A stretch of 64,000 nt of DNA, taken from positions 496,001 through 560,000 of the forward strand of contig CAMXCT020000902.1 in NCBI GenBank assembly GCA_947184155.2, written 5' to 3'. Of the stretch, positions 1-7,517 are shown in pieces. Origin of the DNA: Cladocopium goreaui. Taxonomy: Eukaryota > Sar > Dinophyceae > Suessiales > Symbiodiniaceae. The position numbers and the translations under genes were made by a program. How positions within the stretch are numbered: the first letter of the stretch is position 1; each line of letters starts with the position of its first letter. Below the pieces are notes generated by a model that worked only from the letters and a program-made list of their open reading frames with translations, did not search any database and was not told the DNA's origin.

Positions 1-2
1 TT

Positions 3-1793
3 GATGGCCGATGGATTTTTCCAACCAAGGACGAAGCTGCATACCCAGTTCTTCTGTGTGAACGCATGGCAAGCATCCTTTTGCAAGAAGCAACCTGCCG
101 AGGCTTAGCACCAGATGACAGTTTGACACAGCAGCTGCAACACGACAGCGCAGTCGGAAAAAGGCAGTTGTTCACTACACAACCTCGTCAGCAGAAGTTG
201 CGGCCGATTTTGTCTGAGTTTGGTCATTTTCTAGTCATGGCAGTAAGCCTGGAGGATGCTTCAAAATTGCAGTTGGAAAAACTTTGTCCTAAGGGTTCAA
301 AAATAGTGTCACGTCAAATTCAATGGGGGTTTAGGCGGGACGTTTTCATGACCCAAAAGGGTGCCACCATGGTCTCCCATTTGGATGATGGAGAAACCTT
401 CGAACTGGTGAAAGTAGGCGTTCCAAGAGATCCAACCGAGTTCATTGCAGCTGCAGTGGCATTAGGGCATCCACGTTTCTTGCTTGCAAGGGTGAGTAGT
501 GAGGCTGAAGTTGCTGTGGATCATCTTTTGGGGAATGCGGCGAAACTTTCTTTGCTTAGAGCCCGGTTTTTGAAAAAATGGTTGCAAAGGGCAAAAGAGT
601 TGCATGAACATGAGGAGGATTTGCACTCCAAGTTGCCTGCACACTTGCGCAGGGTCCTGGCAGGCAAACGCCTCTTATTGTGGCGTGAAATTTTGCTTGA
701 ACTAGGATACCAAGATGCCAAGGTGGTGGACGAAATCATCCGAGGTTTCCCTATGACAGGTTGGACCGAAGAATCAGGAGTTTTTGTGCCTGATGTGCGG
801 CCTCCAGACATGACCGTGGATCAATTGCGGGGCATTGCACTTGGACTGAACCATGCAGTGGTGGAATCGTTGGCACAGGCCGGAGATTCAGAGTTGGATG
901 TCCCGGCTTGGGAAGAAACCCAGGCAGAGATTCAGAATGGGTGGCTAGAACCTTGTGAAGTTTCAGATTTGCGTGTGGTGCATGTAGCCAAACGCTTTCC
1001 TTTGCAGCAGGGCGGTAAATTGCGGTTGATCGACGATTTTTCAGCAGCTGGAGTTAACCAAACGGTGGGCATGGCCGAAAAACTCAGGGTGGAGTCGGTG
1101 GACGAGCTGACGGCCACCATCCTTGTGATGTTGAAAAAATGCGGTGAAAGTGCTCTGCTGAATCTTGTGGGTAGGACGTTTGACTTGAAAAGCGCTTATA
1201 AGCAATTTGGGGTCGACGTCGAGCACCAAAAAACTCTCAGGATTGCCCAGCGTCACCCGGGCGGCGGAGTCAAGTTCTTTGCGGTCCAATCGCTACCGTT
1301 CGGGGCCACAGCCTCTGTCTCTTCATTCTTGCGCATAGCAGCTTCCATTAAGTTCATTGGCACGGTGGGGCTGCGGCTCATTTGGACCAATTTCTTTGAT
1401 GATTATACTGCTTTGTGTACCAGGCAGACGGCTCAAGAGGTGACCTTCTGTGTAGAGTCCTTGTTGCGTTTGCTTGGAGTGAAATATGCTGAGACGGGCC
1501 CCAAGGCCCCAGACTTTGCGGAGAAGTTCAAAACCCTGGGGTTGGAATTCGACTTGTCTGAAACCGACCATGGGTCTTTTGTCTTAGGTCACACTGACAA
1601 AAGACGAGAAGAGCTCCTAGCCACATTGCATGAATTTTTGCAGGTCGAGACGGTAGAGGTGAAAGCGCTGGAGAAACTGCATGGTCGGTTGGTGTGGTTC
1701 AGTTCCTATGTTTGGCCGAGAGTTGAATACTGCAGTGAGGGTGATTTCGAGATACGCAAGGTTCAAAACCAAAACCATCAACAAGCCCGATGA
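3..1793 (+). CDS. Retroelement polyprotein, reverse transcriptase part (5' end outside window)
   Basis: The frame is already open at base 3, so the protein starts upstream of the window; the ATG at 66 is just the first one inside it. The N-terminal half is an unplaced leader. The reverse transcriptase core follows: a stretch reading RFPLQQGGKLRLIDDFS near 990-1042, motif A FDLKSAYKQF with its catalytic Asp at 1182, LPFGATASVSSF near 1290-1328, and motif C FFDDY with the Asp pair at 1398-1403. All key residues are present. The LHGRLVWFSS segment that normally leads into RNase H is reached just before the frame breaks near 1711-1716; the RNase H continues in another frame. The RT to RNase H order and the wording of these motifs fit DIRS/Ngaro-like or related polyproteins common in dinoflagellate genomes. 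No recombinase or integrase is visible, so the superfamily is uncertain. Confidence 0.85.
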   Translation, partial: DGRWIFPTKDEAAYPVLLCERMASILLQEATCRGLAPDDSLTQQLQHDSAVGKRQLFTTQPRQQKLRPILSEFGHFLVMAVSLEDASKLQLEKLCPKGSKIVSRQIQWGFRRDVFMTQKGATMVSHLDDGETFELVKVGVPRDPTEFIAAAVALGHPRFLLARVSSEAEVAVDHLLGNAAKLSLLRARFLKKWLQRAKELHEHEEDLHSKLPAHLRRVLAGKRLLLWREILLELGYQDAKVVDEIIRGFPMTGWTEESGVFVPDVRPPDMTVDQLRGIALGLNHAVVESLAQAGDSELDVPAWEETQAEIQNGWLEPCEVSDLRVVHVAKRFPLQQGGKLRLIDDFSAAGVNQTVGMAEKLRVESVDELTATILVMLKKCGESALLNLVGRTFDLKSAYKQFGVDVEHQKTLRIAQRHPGGGVKFFAVQSLPFGATASVSSFLRIAASIKFIGTVGLRLIWTNFFDDYTALCTRQTAQEVTFCVESLLRLLGVKYAETGPKAPDFAEKFKTLGLEFDLSETDHGSFVLGHTDKRREELLATLHEFLQVETVEVKALEKLHGRLVWFSSYVWPRVEYCSEGDFEIRKVQNQNHQQAR

Positions 1794-2403
1794 CCTGAAC
1801 CATGCGTTGAAATTTCTGGCGGAGGAACTGGTCAGAGCCAGACCAGTCCAAGTCTCCCTATCTCATTCCAGCACCTTCTTTGTCTTCACGGATGGAGCGT
1901 TTGAACCCACTTCCAATACACCTGCCACTGTTGGTGGCCTACTAGTTGATGAATGGGGAAGGTCATTAGAGTTCTTTGGGTTGCCTGTTCCACAGACCTT
2001 GCTGGACCAATTCCTGGAACATTCAGAACATCCAATATATGAGCTTGAGATCCTCCCAGTCCTGGTAGCCATCAGGATATGGGCCAAGTTGTTGGAGAAG
2101 AGCCACGTTGTGTTTTACTTAGACAATACTGCAGCACATAGTGCCTTTGTCCGTGCGGAGGGAGCCACCCCAGCGGCAGCAGGCATGGTGCGAGACTTTG
2201 TCAAGTATGAGAAGTTGTTAGGTTTGTTACCATGGTTCGGACGAGTCCCGTCCGCTAGCAACCCAGCAGACGACGCATCTAGGCTGAACTTTAACGTGGC
2301 CTGGCTTACCCAAGCCAAACTTCTCTCAGTGGTTCTTCCTGCACACTTAAGTCAGTGGGGTATATCAACGGGTGTTCCGGAAGCATGCAACCGGAAAGCT
2401 TGA
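1714..2403 (+). CDS. Retroelement RNase H domain (frameshifted continuation)
   Basis: This frame picks up the polyprotein after a one-base slip in a short T run near 1711-1716: FGRELNTAVRVISRYARF reads on naturally from the previous frame. It carries an RNase H fold with the expected acidic residues: Asp in FTDGAFE (1891-1893), Glu in YELEILPV, Asp in YLDNTAAHSAF and Asp in NPADDASR. RNase H degrades the RNA strand of the RNA/DNA hybrid during reverse transcription. The ORF ends at a clean TGA. The single slip suggests an inactive copy, although programmed frameshifting cannot be excluded from one copy. Confidence 0.8.
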   Translation, partial: GRELNTAVRVISRYARFKTKTINKPDDLNHALKFLAEELVRARPVQVSLSHSSTFFVFTDGAFEPTSNTPATVGGLLVDEWGRSLEFFGLPVPQTLLDQFLEHSEHPIYELEILPVLVAIRIWAKLLEKSHVVFYLDNTAAHSAFVRAEGATPAAAGMVRDFVKYEKLLGLLPWFGRVPSASNPADDASRLNFNVAWLTQAKLLSVVLPAHLSQWGISTGVPEACNRKA

Positions 2404-2809
2404 CCCTACGCAGATAGCATCATCTGCCACCTTCCTGTGACAAAAACATGATTTGTTCGCTACAGGTTGAAACTGCAACCTTTCCTGTCTTTACCCCGAC
2501 TGTGCATTCGAAGTGAATCCGCGACAAAAAGAGAGGCAGCATTCCACCGCCACGTTTTCATTTCAGTGATGTCCATTGTTTGTTTGTTTCGATTTGCTTT
2601 TGTGATTTATCCGCATGTCCTTGTGCAGTTTGATGATCACGATTTGGAAACACACTTTCGATGGCGCGCGTATCCTCGAGATATTTGTTGTTATATATTA
2701 TTATTCTTGATGTTTTATTGTTAGTTTAAATAAATAAACCATATATATGAATATGGATCTATACGTTTGATCCTTCCCCATCGTCTTGTGGTTTGTTAGC
2801 GAAAATAAG
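2404..2809. other. Retroelement 3' flank, no gene
   Basis: A short AT-rich stretch with TTAAATAAATAAACC near 2724-2738 could be the 3' untranslated end of the upstream retroelement. One open frame of 85 residues (2467-2724) has no recognisable features and is not called. No terminal repeat could be paired with it inside the window. Confidence 0.4.
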
Positions 2810-3220
2810 AATTCTGAATTTACACTTTTCAACTCAGTAATTCATTTAAGTAAAGTGCAACAGCCAGCCTTTCGGTTATTCGCCTTTTGTGATGTCCCGC
2901 CGCTCCTATTGTCCCAGGGACCCCAGTGCTGCGTTCTTTCAAGGGAAGCCATTCCGAATGTTCTGAAACCTCCGTTTTTTGCAGCTGCTTTGCAACACCG
3001 TTGCATCAAATCATGACAGAGAACTCAGGCAGGCACACGACTTTCAGGTGTGGTGATCCTTTCTTTTGATGGTTGTCTGGTGAGGTGAAACATATTGTGC
3101 ACCTAATTCGTTGGAACTTGAAAGCTGTTTTATGCCATTGCGGCACGACTTGACCACGGTCCCGGTGCAGGGAATAATTGCACGATTTTGTAGGTAGTTA
3201 GGGACTGAATCCTGTATGTG
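2810..3220 (+). repeat. Diverged direct repeat, 5' copy (possible pseudo-LTR)
   Basis: Stretches of this segment recur in the same order at 15628-16045. Shared anchors include TTTAAGTAAAGTGCAACAG, GGTGAGGT(G/A)AAACAT followed by (G/T)TGCAC(C/T)TAATTC, AGCTGTTTTATGCC, and CGGTCCCG...GGGAATAA. The middle is poorly alike. The two copies bracket the multi-ORF block at 3265-14571. Penelope-like elements often carry such flanking pseudo-LTRs, so these may be the element's ends; copies of an unrelated dispersed repeat are the alternative. Confidence 0.55.
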
Positions 3221-3264
3221 AAACTTTTTACAATTGTCCACTTTTGTTTTGACCTACTGAAGCG

Positions 3265-5055
3265 ATGCATCCGTGGAACACTCCAACATCATGGCCTGCT
3301 CCACCACAGCCTTCGAACCCATCTTCGACGTGGCCGCAATCGACACCGAGTGCACATTTATTTGGACATCCCTCGGCTTTGCATCCTACATGGTCATCCT
3401 CCGCTTCGCTCATGCCGTCTACATCCGCCCCAACATCGTTGCCGTTCACCTCATTGACTTCGGCTCCTCATGCAGTACCAGGTCCACAACTTGTACCCAC
3501 CATGCCTTCACCTTTGGCTCCTGAACCAACTATGGTACACACCGCTCCGTCGACTTTTCCATCTCCTATGGCACCTACCGCTCCACCCGCGTGGCCTTCC
3601 ACTTCGGCTCCATCCCCTACATCGACTACACCACCTACATCGACTATGACACCGACTCCTTTGCCCAGTTCTCCATACCCACCTCACCACATTCAACCTC
3701 CATTACAGATGGACGCATCGACGATCCCTCCAAATGAGCCTTCACCACGGCCCCCAGCAGTCAAAGCAGCTCCCAGGCATCGCTCTGACAAAAGACCGGA
3801 TCGACCGCGCAGACCAGCTCCGAAAACCCCTCCTCACGCTACACCATCGACACCTCAGACAGCACCGACTTCATCCGTTCCACCTGAACTTGCATCCCTG
3901 GGTTCCACCGCACAACAACTGGCCGAATCTGTTCGACTTATCCAAGCTCAGCAACTATTACTCATGGATTCTCAACGGGCACAAGAACAACGTCAACTCC
4001 TTCTTCAACAAGATGAACATCCACCGAATCCTACACCACAGATACCGCCACCTACACCTACACCACCACTGATCGCCACGCCTCCACCTGCACCAAAGGC
4101 CAGACCCACCGAACCGGACGTTCAGGACCATCGCATTGTCCCAGCTCCAACCATCGCTCCTCCTCACCAACCACACGGTCCACCACCACCAACACGCCGA
4201 CCACGATCCCGAACTCCAAGATCACGTTCCCATCGACCTTCTGTACATTCCTATCGCCTTCGCCATTCTCCTCCACGTACAGAGCGACCTCGTTCTCCTC
4301 TCCCTCGTCATCGATCATCTACGAAACCCGACAAGAGCCGCAGAACACCATCTCCATACAGACGACGCTCACCACCACGACGCCGCTCTCCTGTGGTCCC
4401 TCGACGTCACCGCTCCCATCCACGCCCACGCTCCGCGACACCACGTCACCGATCCCGAGGCCGTGAAGTCATACTTCGACCTGCTGCAAACCCATCCAAT
4501 CCGAACTACATTCCTACTCCTGATGCTGATGACACCTGGGGTACATGGAACGAAAGCCACTACAACGACGCCTACGACCACCACACTGCTCGACCCAATT
4601 CTCCTACTGATCCACCACCATCGGAACCACAAACCAACCCACCAACCCACACTTCAGCACCACTCGGCGCGGTGTCCTTCCGAGTTCCGGACGGCGACAG
4701 TGAAAATTCTGAGGTTGCTGATACCATTTCGCTCACCAAGTTTGACACGAATGACATCGACCTCGATGAAATGGTGGCGGCGGCCAATGACCCCCATAGA
4801 GTTCGATGCCTGACCGAGCTTGGCCCCGATCATGTTGTTCCTCTACGCCAATCATTGACCCCGGCTATCTTGCAGCTCTTCAACCAGTTTGTGGACGCGA
4901 TGTTCGAACAGTTGGCTAAACCATACCGCACCGTCAACAACCATCGTATTTGGATCAAAGCCAGCCAAGCCACCGTCAGGAATATTGCCAGGGCCTTTGC
5001 ACAATCCGACTTACTGGACATCGAACTTGCAAAGCAAACACAAGCCTTCTATTGA
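3265..5055 (+). CDS. Proline/threonine-rich protein with an arginine-serine (RS) domain
   Basis: A 596-residue frame from an ATG at 3265, preceded by CTACTGAAG. Residues 1-290 are low-complexity Pro/Thr/Ser/His. Residues 310-400 are a dense run of RS, RSR and SPPRR dipeptides like the RS domains of splicing factors, which bind RNA or other RS proteins in the nucleus. The last ~130 residues are acidic and ordered-looking (VADTISLTKFDTNDIDLDEM), the most protein-like part. The family is unknown. Reading in the same frame continues plausibly past the TGA at 5053-5055, so the 3' end may be a mutation. It is the first ORF of the block that includes the GIY-YIG/RT gene, and may be a Gag-like or RNA-binding product; that is inference. 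Other frames across the low-complexity part are also open and are shadows. Confidence 0.6.
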   Translation: MHPWNTPTSWPAPPQPSNPSSTWPQSTPSAHLFGHPSALHPTWSSSASLMPSTSAPTSLPFTSLTSAPHAVPGPQLVPTMPSPLAPEPTMVHTAPSTFPSPMAPTAPPAWPSTSAPSPTSTTPPTSTMTPTPLPSSPYPPHHIQPPLQMDASTIPPNEPSPRPPAVKAAPRHRSDKRPDRPRRPAPKTPPHATPSTPQTAPTSSVPPELASLGSTAQQLAESVRLIQAQQLLLMDSQRAQEQRQLLLQQDEHPPNPTPQIPPPTPTPPLIATPPPAPKARPTEPDVQDHRIVPAPTIAPPHQPHGPPPPTRRPRSRTPRSRSHRPSVHSYRLRHSPPRTERPRSPLPRHRSSTKPDKSRRTPSPYRRRSPPRRRSPVVPRRHRSHPRPRSATPRHRSRGREVILRPAANPSNPNYIPTPDADDTWGTWNESHYNDAYDHHTARPNSPTDPPPSEPQTNPPTHTSAPLGAVSFRVPDGDSENSEVADTISLTKFDTNDIDLDEMVAAANDPHRVRCLTELGPDHVVPLRQSLTPAILQLFNQFVDAMFEQLAKPYRTVNNHRIWIKASQATVRNIARAFAQSDLLDIELAKQTQAFY

Positions 5056-5210
5056 ACCAGAGAACTTGCTGACCATCACGGTTCCCACAGGATTGAAGAA
5101 GAAACCAATCAGTTGCCAAAATTCTTGCTGAAGACTGCATCCGCCCGGCAACTTGGACAAAAAACGAAGCCGGTATACCGACCCAATACCCGTGTTACGG
5201 GTTCTTCGGA

Positions 5211-5825
5211 ATGTCCTCTGAGATCGCAGACACCGACAACCTACCCGGCTATGCTGTCAGGATTTGTACCTCTCAGCTTTACAAAATAGGCAAAGGACAA
5301 AACCCATCAGGCCTGCTGGCCATATGCCGCTCACCCAAATGCATCCGTGCCCTAGCTGGAGGAAATGACCAAATCCAACGCTTGTGCAACCTTGCGGGCA
5401 TCGCCAAGGGCAAAGACAATGCAACGGCTATGAACTCAAGCGCTGCATCTATATGCTACGTCGCCTCCACTCACCAGGTTTTCCCGGGCTTGATCACACA
5501 CCAGACTGCGGAGACCAATGCACCTTCGGAACCTCCTGATGATTCTGCACGTCCAGTACGACCTGACCCTTCTGCCGACGCCCCAGAACCTTCGGAGCCG
5601 GCCCCGGACGACTCTCACAATACACCGAGCCGCCGCGAGACTGCTACCTCTGGCTCCCGGGACTATGCTCGCCGATCTTGGCATGACAATGCTGCTTGGG
5701 ACAATTCCACCTACAGCCGCCGAGATCGCCGATCCTCATATTATGACGACCATTCTCGCGACCAGCACCATGAAGGCCGACCTCGTTCTCGACATTCGAC
5801 CCACCACTCCAAATCTCGTTGGTGA
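5211..5825 (+). CDS. Unknown ORF with C-terminal RS-rich tail
   Basis: A 204-residue frame from ATG 5211; it is open upstream to about 5094, so it may be a frame-shifted continuation of the preceding RS-domain ORF. The first 100 residues look globular (GYAVRICTSQLYKIGKGQNP, GLLAICRSPKCIRALAGG). Then comes a Pro/Asp/Glu linker and an Arg/Ser/His/Asp tail (RRDRRSSYYDDHSRDQHH). The two-part plan of ordered segment plus RS tail resembles the neighbour at 3265-5055. A different frame is protein-like just after it (5820-5976: FFTLEEYLNKYRLFSVGDPV), which hints at another frame slip near the C-terminus. Confidence 0.5.
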   Translation: MSSEIADTDNLPGYAVRICTSQLYKIGKGQNPSGLLAICRSPKCIRALAGGNDQIQRLCNLAGIAKGKDNATAMNSSAASICYVASTHQVFPGLITHQTAETNAPSEPPDDSARPVRPDPSADAPEPSEPAPDDSHNTPSRRETATSGSRDYARRSWHDNAAWDNSTYSRRDRRSSYYDDHSRDQHHEGRPRSRHSTHHSKSRW

Positions 5826-6168
5826 ATTCTTTACCCTTGAGGAGTACCTGAACAAGTATCGACTATTCTCCGTCGGCGATCCAGTGAGCCTAGTGGCCCT
5901 GCCCGATTATTTTGGAGTAACAATGCTTCTCCCGACATTCGGTACTGCTGCCACTTCTTCCTCAAAAGGTTTGTGACTCGCTGCATGCTCATATTGTGGA
6001 TCCTTGCGCAAGATTCGTTTTCACCTTATGTTTCACACACTGGAACCTCGTATTATGTTTCACTTTTTCACTCGCACACTATCCTTGTCTCACCCTGACA
6101 TTTCTCGCAGCTTTCATTCGGCAGTTCGAGCGCATTTTGACCTATTGTCTCGTGACCCTCTCTACCTC
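5826..6168 (+). other. Inter-ORF spacer with possible frame-shifted tail
   Basis: Up to 5976 another frame reads like the end of the preceding protein (LEEYLNKYRLFSVGDPVSLV). The rest is pyrimidine-rich, ending in CATTTCTCGCAG at 6110, a good splice-acceptor context ahead of the ATG at 6169. Confidence 0.4.
6096..6110 (+). promoter_or_regulatory. Polypyrimidine tract and AG, possible trans-splice acceptor
   Basis: The tract ends in TTTCTCGCAG, 58 bases before ATG 6169. Comparable tracts lie before the other ORFs of this block. In dinoflagellates a spliced leader is added at such sites, but use of this one is inferred only. Confidence 0.35.
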
Positions 6169-7197
6169 ATGGCGTCCCAGGACCTGATCTCCCAATACAG
6201 CGCGGATATGAATGGAATTCCTCCTTCCCAGCCGGATCGCTCGCGCACACCACCTCGTCATCCACATGGTTGGCACCAAGCAGTACCGGCGTTCCGTGGC
6301 CCGATGCACTATGCCATGACGACCCATCGACCCTTTTGGAACTCATCCGGAATACCGCCTCCACCGCCTACGTCTCCATCGTTCCCAACACGCCCACCAT
6401 GGACTTCGCCTACGGCACCTTTTCCGCCCACGCCGCCTCCGAGCTCACAGACACCCCCCAACAACGCCGGTTTTGCACCTCAACGTCACCCTTTTACACC
6501 GAGATCACCGAGACCTATGTCATCCCCAGGAGCAAGTTCTTCTGTCAACGAAGGATATACATGCAGACCAATTGAAATCCCACCAGTTGAGAATTGGAAA
6601 CCTGATGTCGACTTCCACGACTCCAACAAGATCAATGGTTTGGACTTCCCTTCTAGAATCCGACAGAGCAGATTTTCAAGCTACAAGGACATTGAAGGGA
6701 TGGATCCTTTACAAGTCCCACTCTGGAAGTTCTTGTACCAGGGCTTACACAATACTTGGCTTCGCCGAGTTGCATACGGAAGAGAAACCTTCGTCCTTCC
6801 TTTTGACAACATAGGCACTACAGTATTTGTGGCCGAATTGGTATCACAACTACGCACTCGCAATGTAGACTTGGACAAACTCGCTACATTCCGAGCTCGT
6901 TCAGCAGGCCAATGTCTCAACCAAAAGGAGGCCACCCAAAACATGGCCAAAGATGTTGCTCAACTTCTCCAATCTTGGCTCCCGACTCAACCTTCTGCTG
7001 ACGTGGCCAGCCAACAACGCATTCTTGAACTGGAGGCAGAACTGGCCAAGGTCAAATCGGCCGCTACTACCTCACCAGCTACTGCACCTCCGGGCTCCAC
7101 TCCAGCCACGACACCGATTGGACGTGCACTTCAAGGACAACCTGCCGCGTCTACGACCTTTGAACCCTCAACTCTGCTTATTCTCCGGGCTCCGTGA
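6169..7197 (+). CDS. Unknown protein with proline-rich N-terminus and coiled-coil segment
   Basis: The chosen start is the ATG at 6169 (CTCATGGCG), after a pyrimidine tract; the frame is open further up. About 120 residues are Pro/Ser/Thr-rich. Then comes an ordered region (GLDFPSRIRQSRFSSYKDIE, VPLWKFLYQGLHNTWLRRVA, TVFVAELVSQLRTRNVDLDK) and a short Glu/Leu coiled coil (QQRILELEAELAKVKS). The end is abrupt: from about 7160 a different frame carries sensible protein (7164-7472), so the two together are probably one product of about 430 residues split by a frameshift. The family is unknown. It sits directly upstream of the GIY-YIG/RT gene, where a nucleocapsid-like ORF1 would be expected, but no zinc knuckle is seen. 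Confidence 0.6.
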   Translation: MASQDLISQYSADMNGIPPSQPDRSRTPPRHPHGWHQAVPAFRGPMHYAMTTHRPFWNSSGIPPPPPTSPSFPTRPPWTSPTAPFPPTPPPSSQTPPNNAGFAPQRHPFTPRSPRPMSSPGASSSVNEGYTCRPIEIPPVENWKPDVDFHDSNKINGLDFPSRIRQSRFSSYKDIEGMDPLQVPLWKFLYQGLHNTWLRRVAYGRETFVLPFDNIGTTVFVAELVSQLRTRNVDLDKLATFRARSAGQCLNQKEATQNMAKDVAQLLQSWLPTQPSADVASQQRILELEAELAKVKSAATTSPATAPPGSTPATTPIGRALQGQPAASTTFEPSTLLILRAP

Positions 7198-7472
7198 ACA
7201 CTTGGCTCGTTGACAACCAACCCACATCATTGTCGGACACTCAATACACCAAGTGGTTGAAAGCTTTGAAGCTACCACAGCCCAAACAGGACATCCTGGA
7301 GAAGAACTTGGAAAAGGTCAATGAATGGTGGCAAAACCAACCCGATGATGCTTCGAAAACTATCCAACGCGCAAGCGTGGCTATGGGTATCGACCCTTGC
7401 AAACACAAGGGGGCCTCCACGGATGAAGTAGTCCTCAAGGTCATGACGGTGGCGTTATTGATGCAATCCTGA
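7164..7472 (+). CDS. Frame-shifted C-terminal part of the preceding ORF
   Basis: This frame opens at 7164 and reads SPGSVNTWLVDNQPTSLSDT, then a helical, charged segment (YTKWLKALKLPQPKQDILEK, LEKVNEWWQNQPDDASKTIQ) ending at a TGA at 7470-7472. It has no good start of its own (the candidate at 7194 lies inside the overlap). The join to the ORF ending at 7197 needs a one-base shift. The ATG of the next gene lies 46 bases downstream. Confidence 0.5.
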   Translation, partial: TLNSAYSPGSVNTWLVDNQPTSLSDTQYTKWLKALKLPQPKQDILEKNLEKVNEWWQNQPDDASKTIQRASVAMGIDPCKHKGASTDEVVLKVMTVALLMQS

Positions 7473-7517
7473 CTAGCAGCATATTTGAAAGCACCTGGCT
7501 CAAAAGCAGCCAACATT

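Noticed and set aside
3055..3095. CTGGTGAGGTGAAAC in the flanking repeat, checked as a hammerhead core because Penelope-like pseudo-LTRs often carry one
   Set aside because: The invariant CTGANGA is not present and no stem II separates it from GAAA.
4136..4813. 225-residue frame overlapping the RS-domain ORF
   Set aside because: His/Leu/Thr-rich shadow of the same low-complexity DNA; the 3265 frame has the ordered C-terminus.
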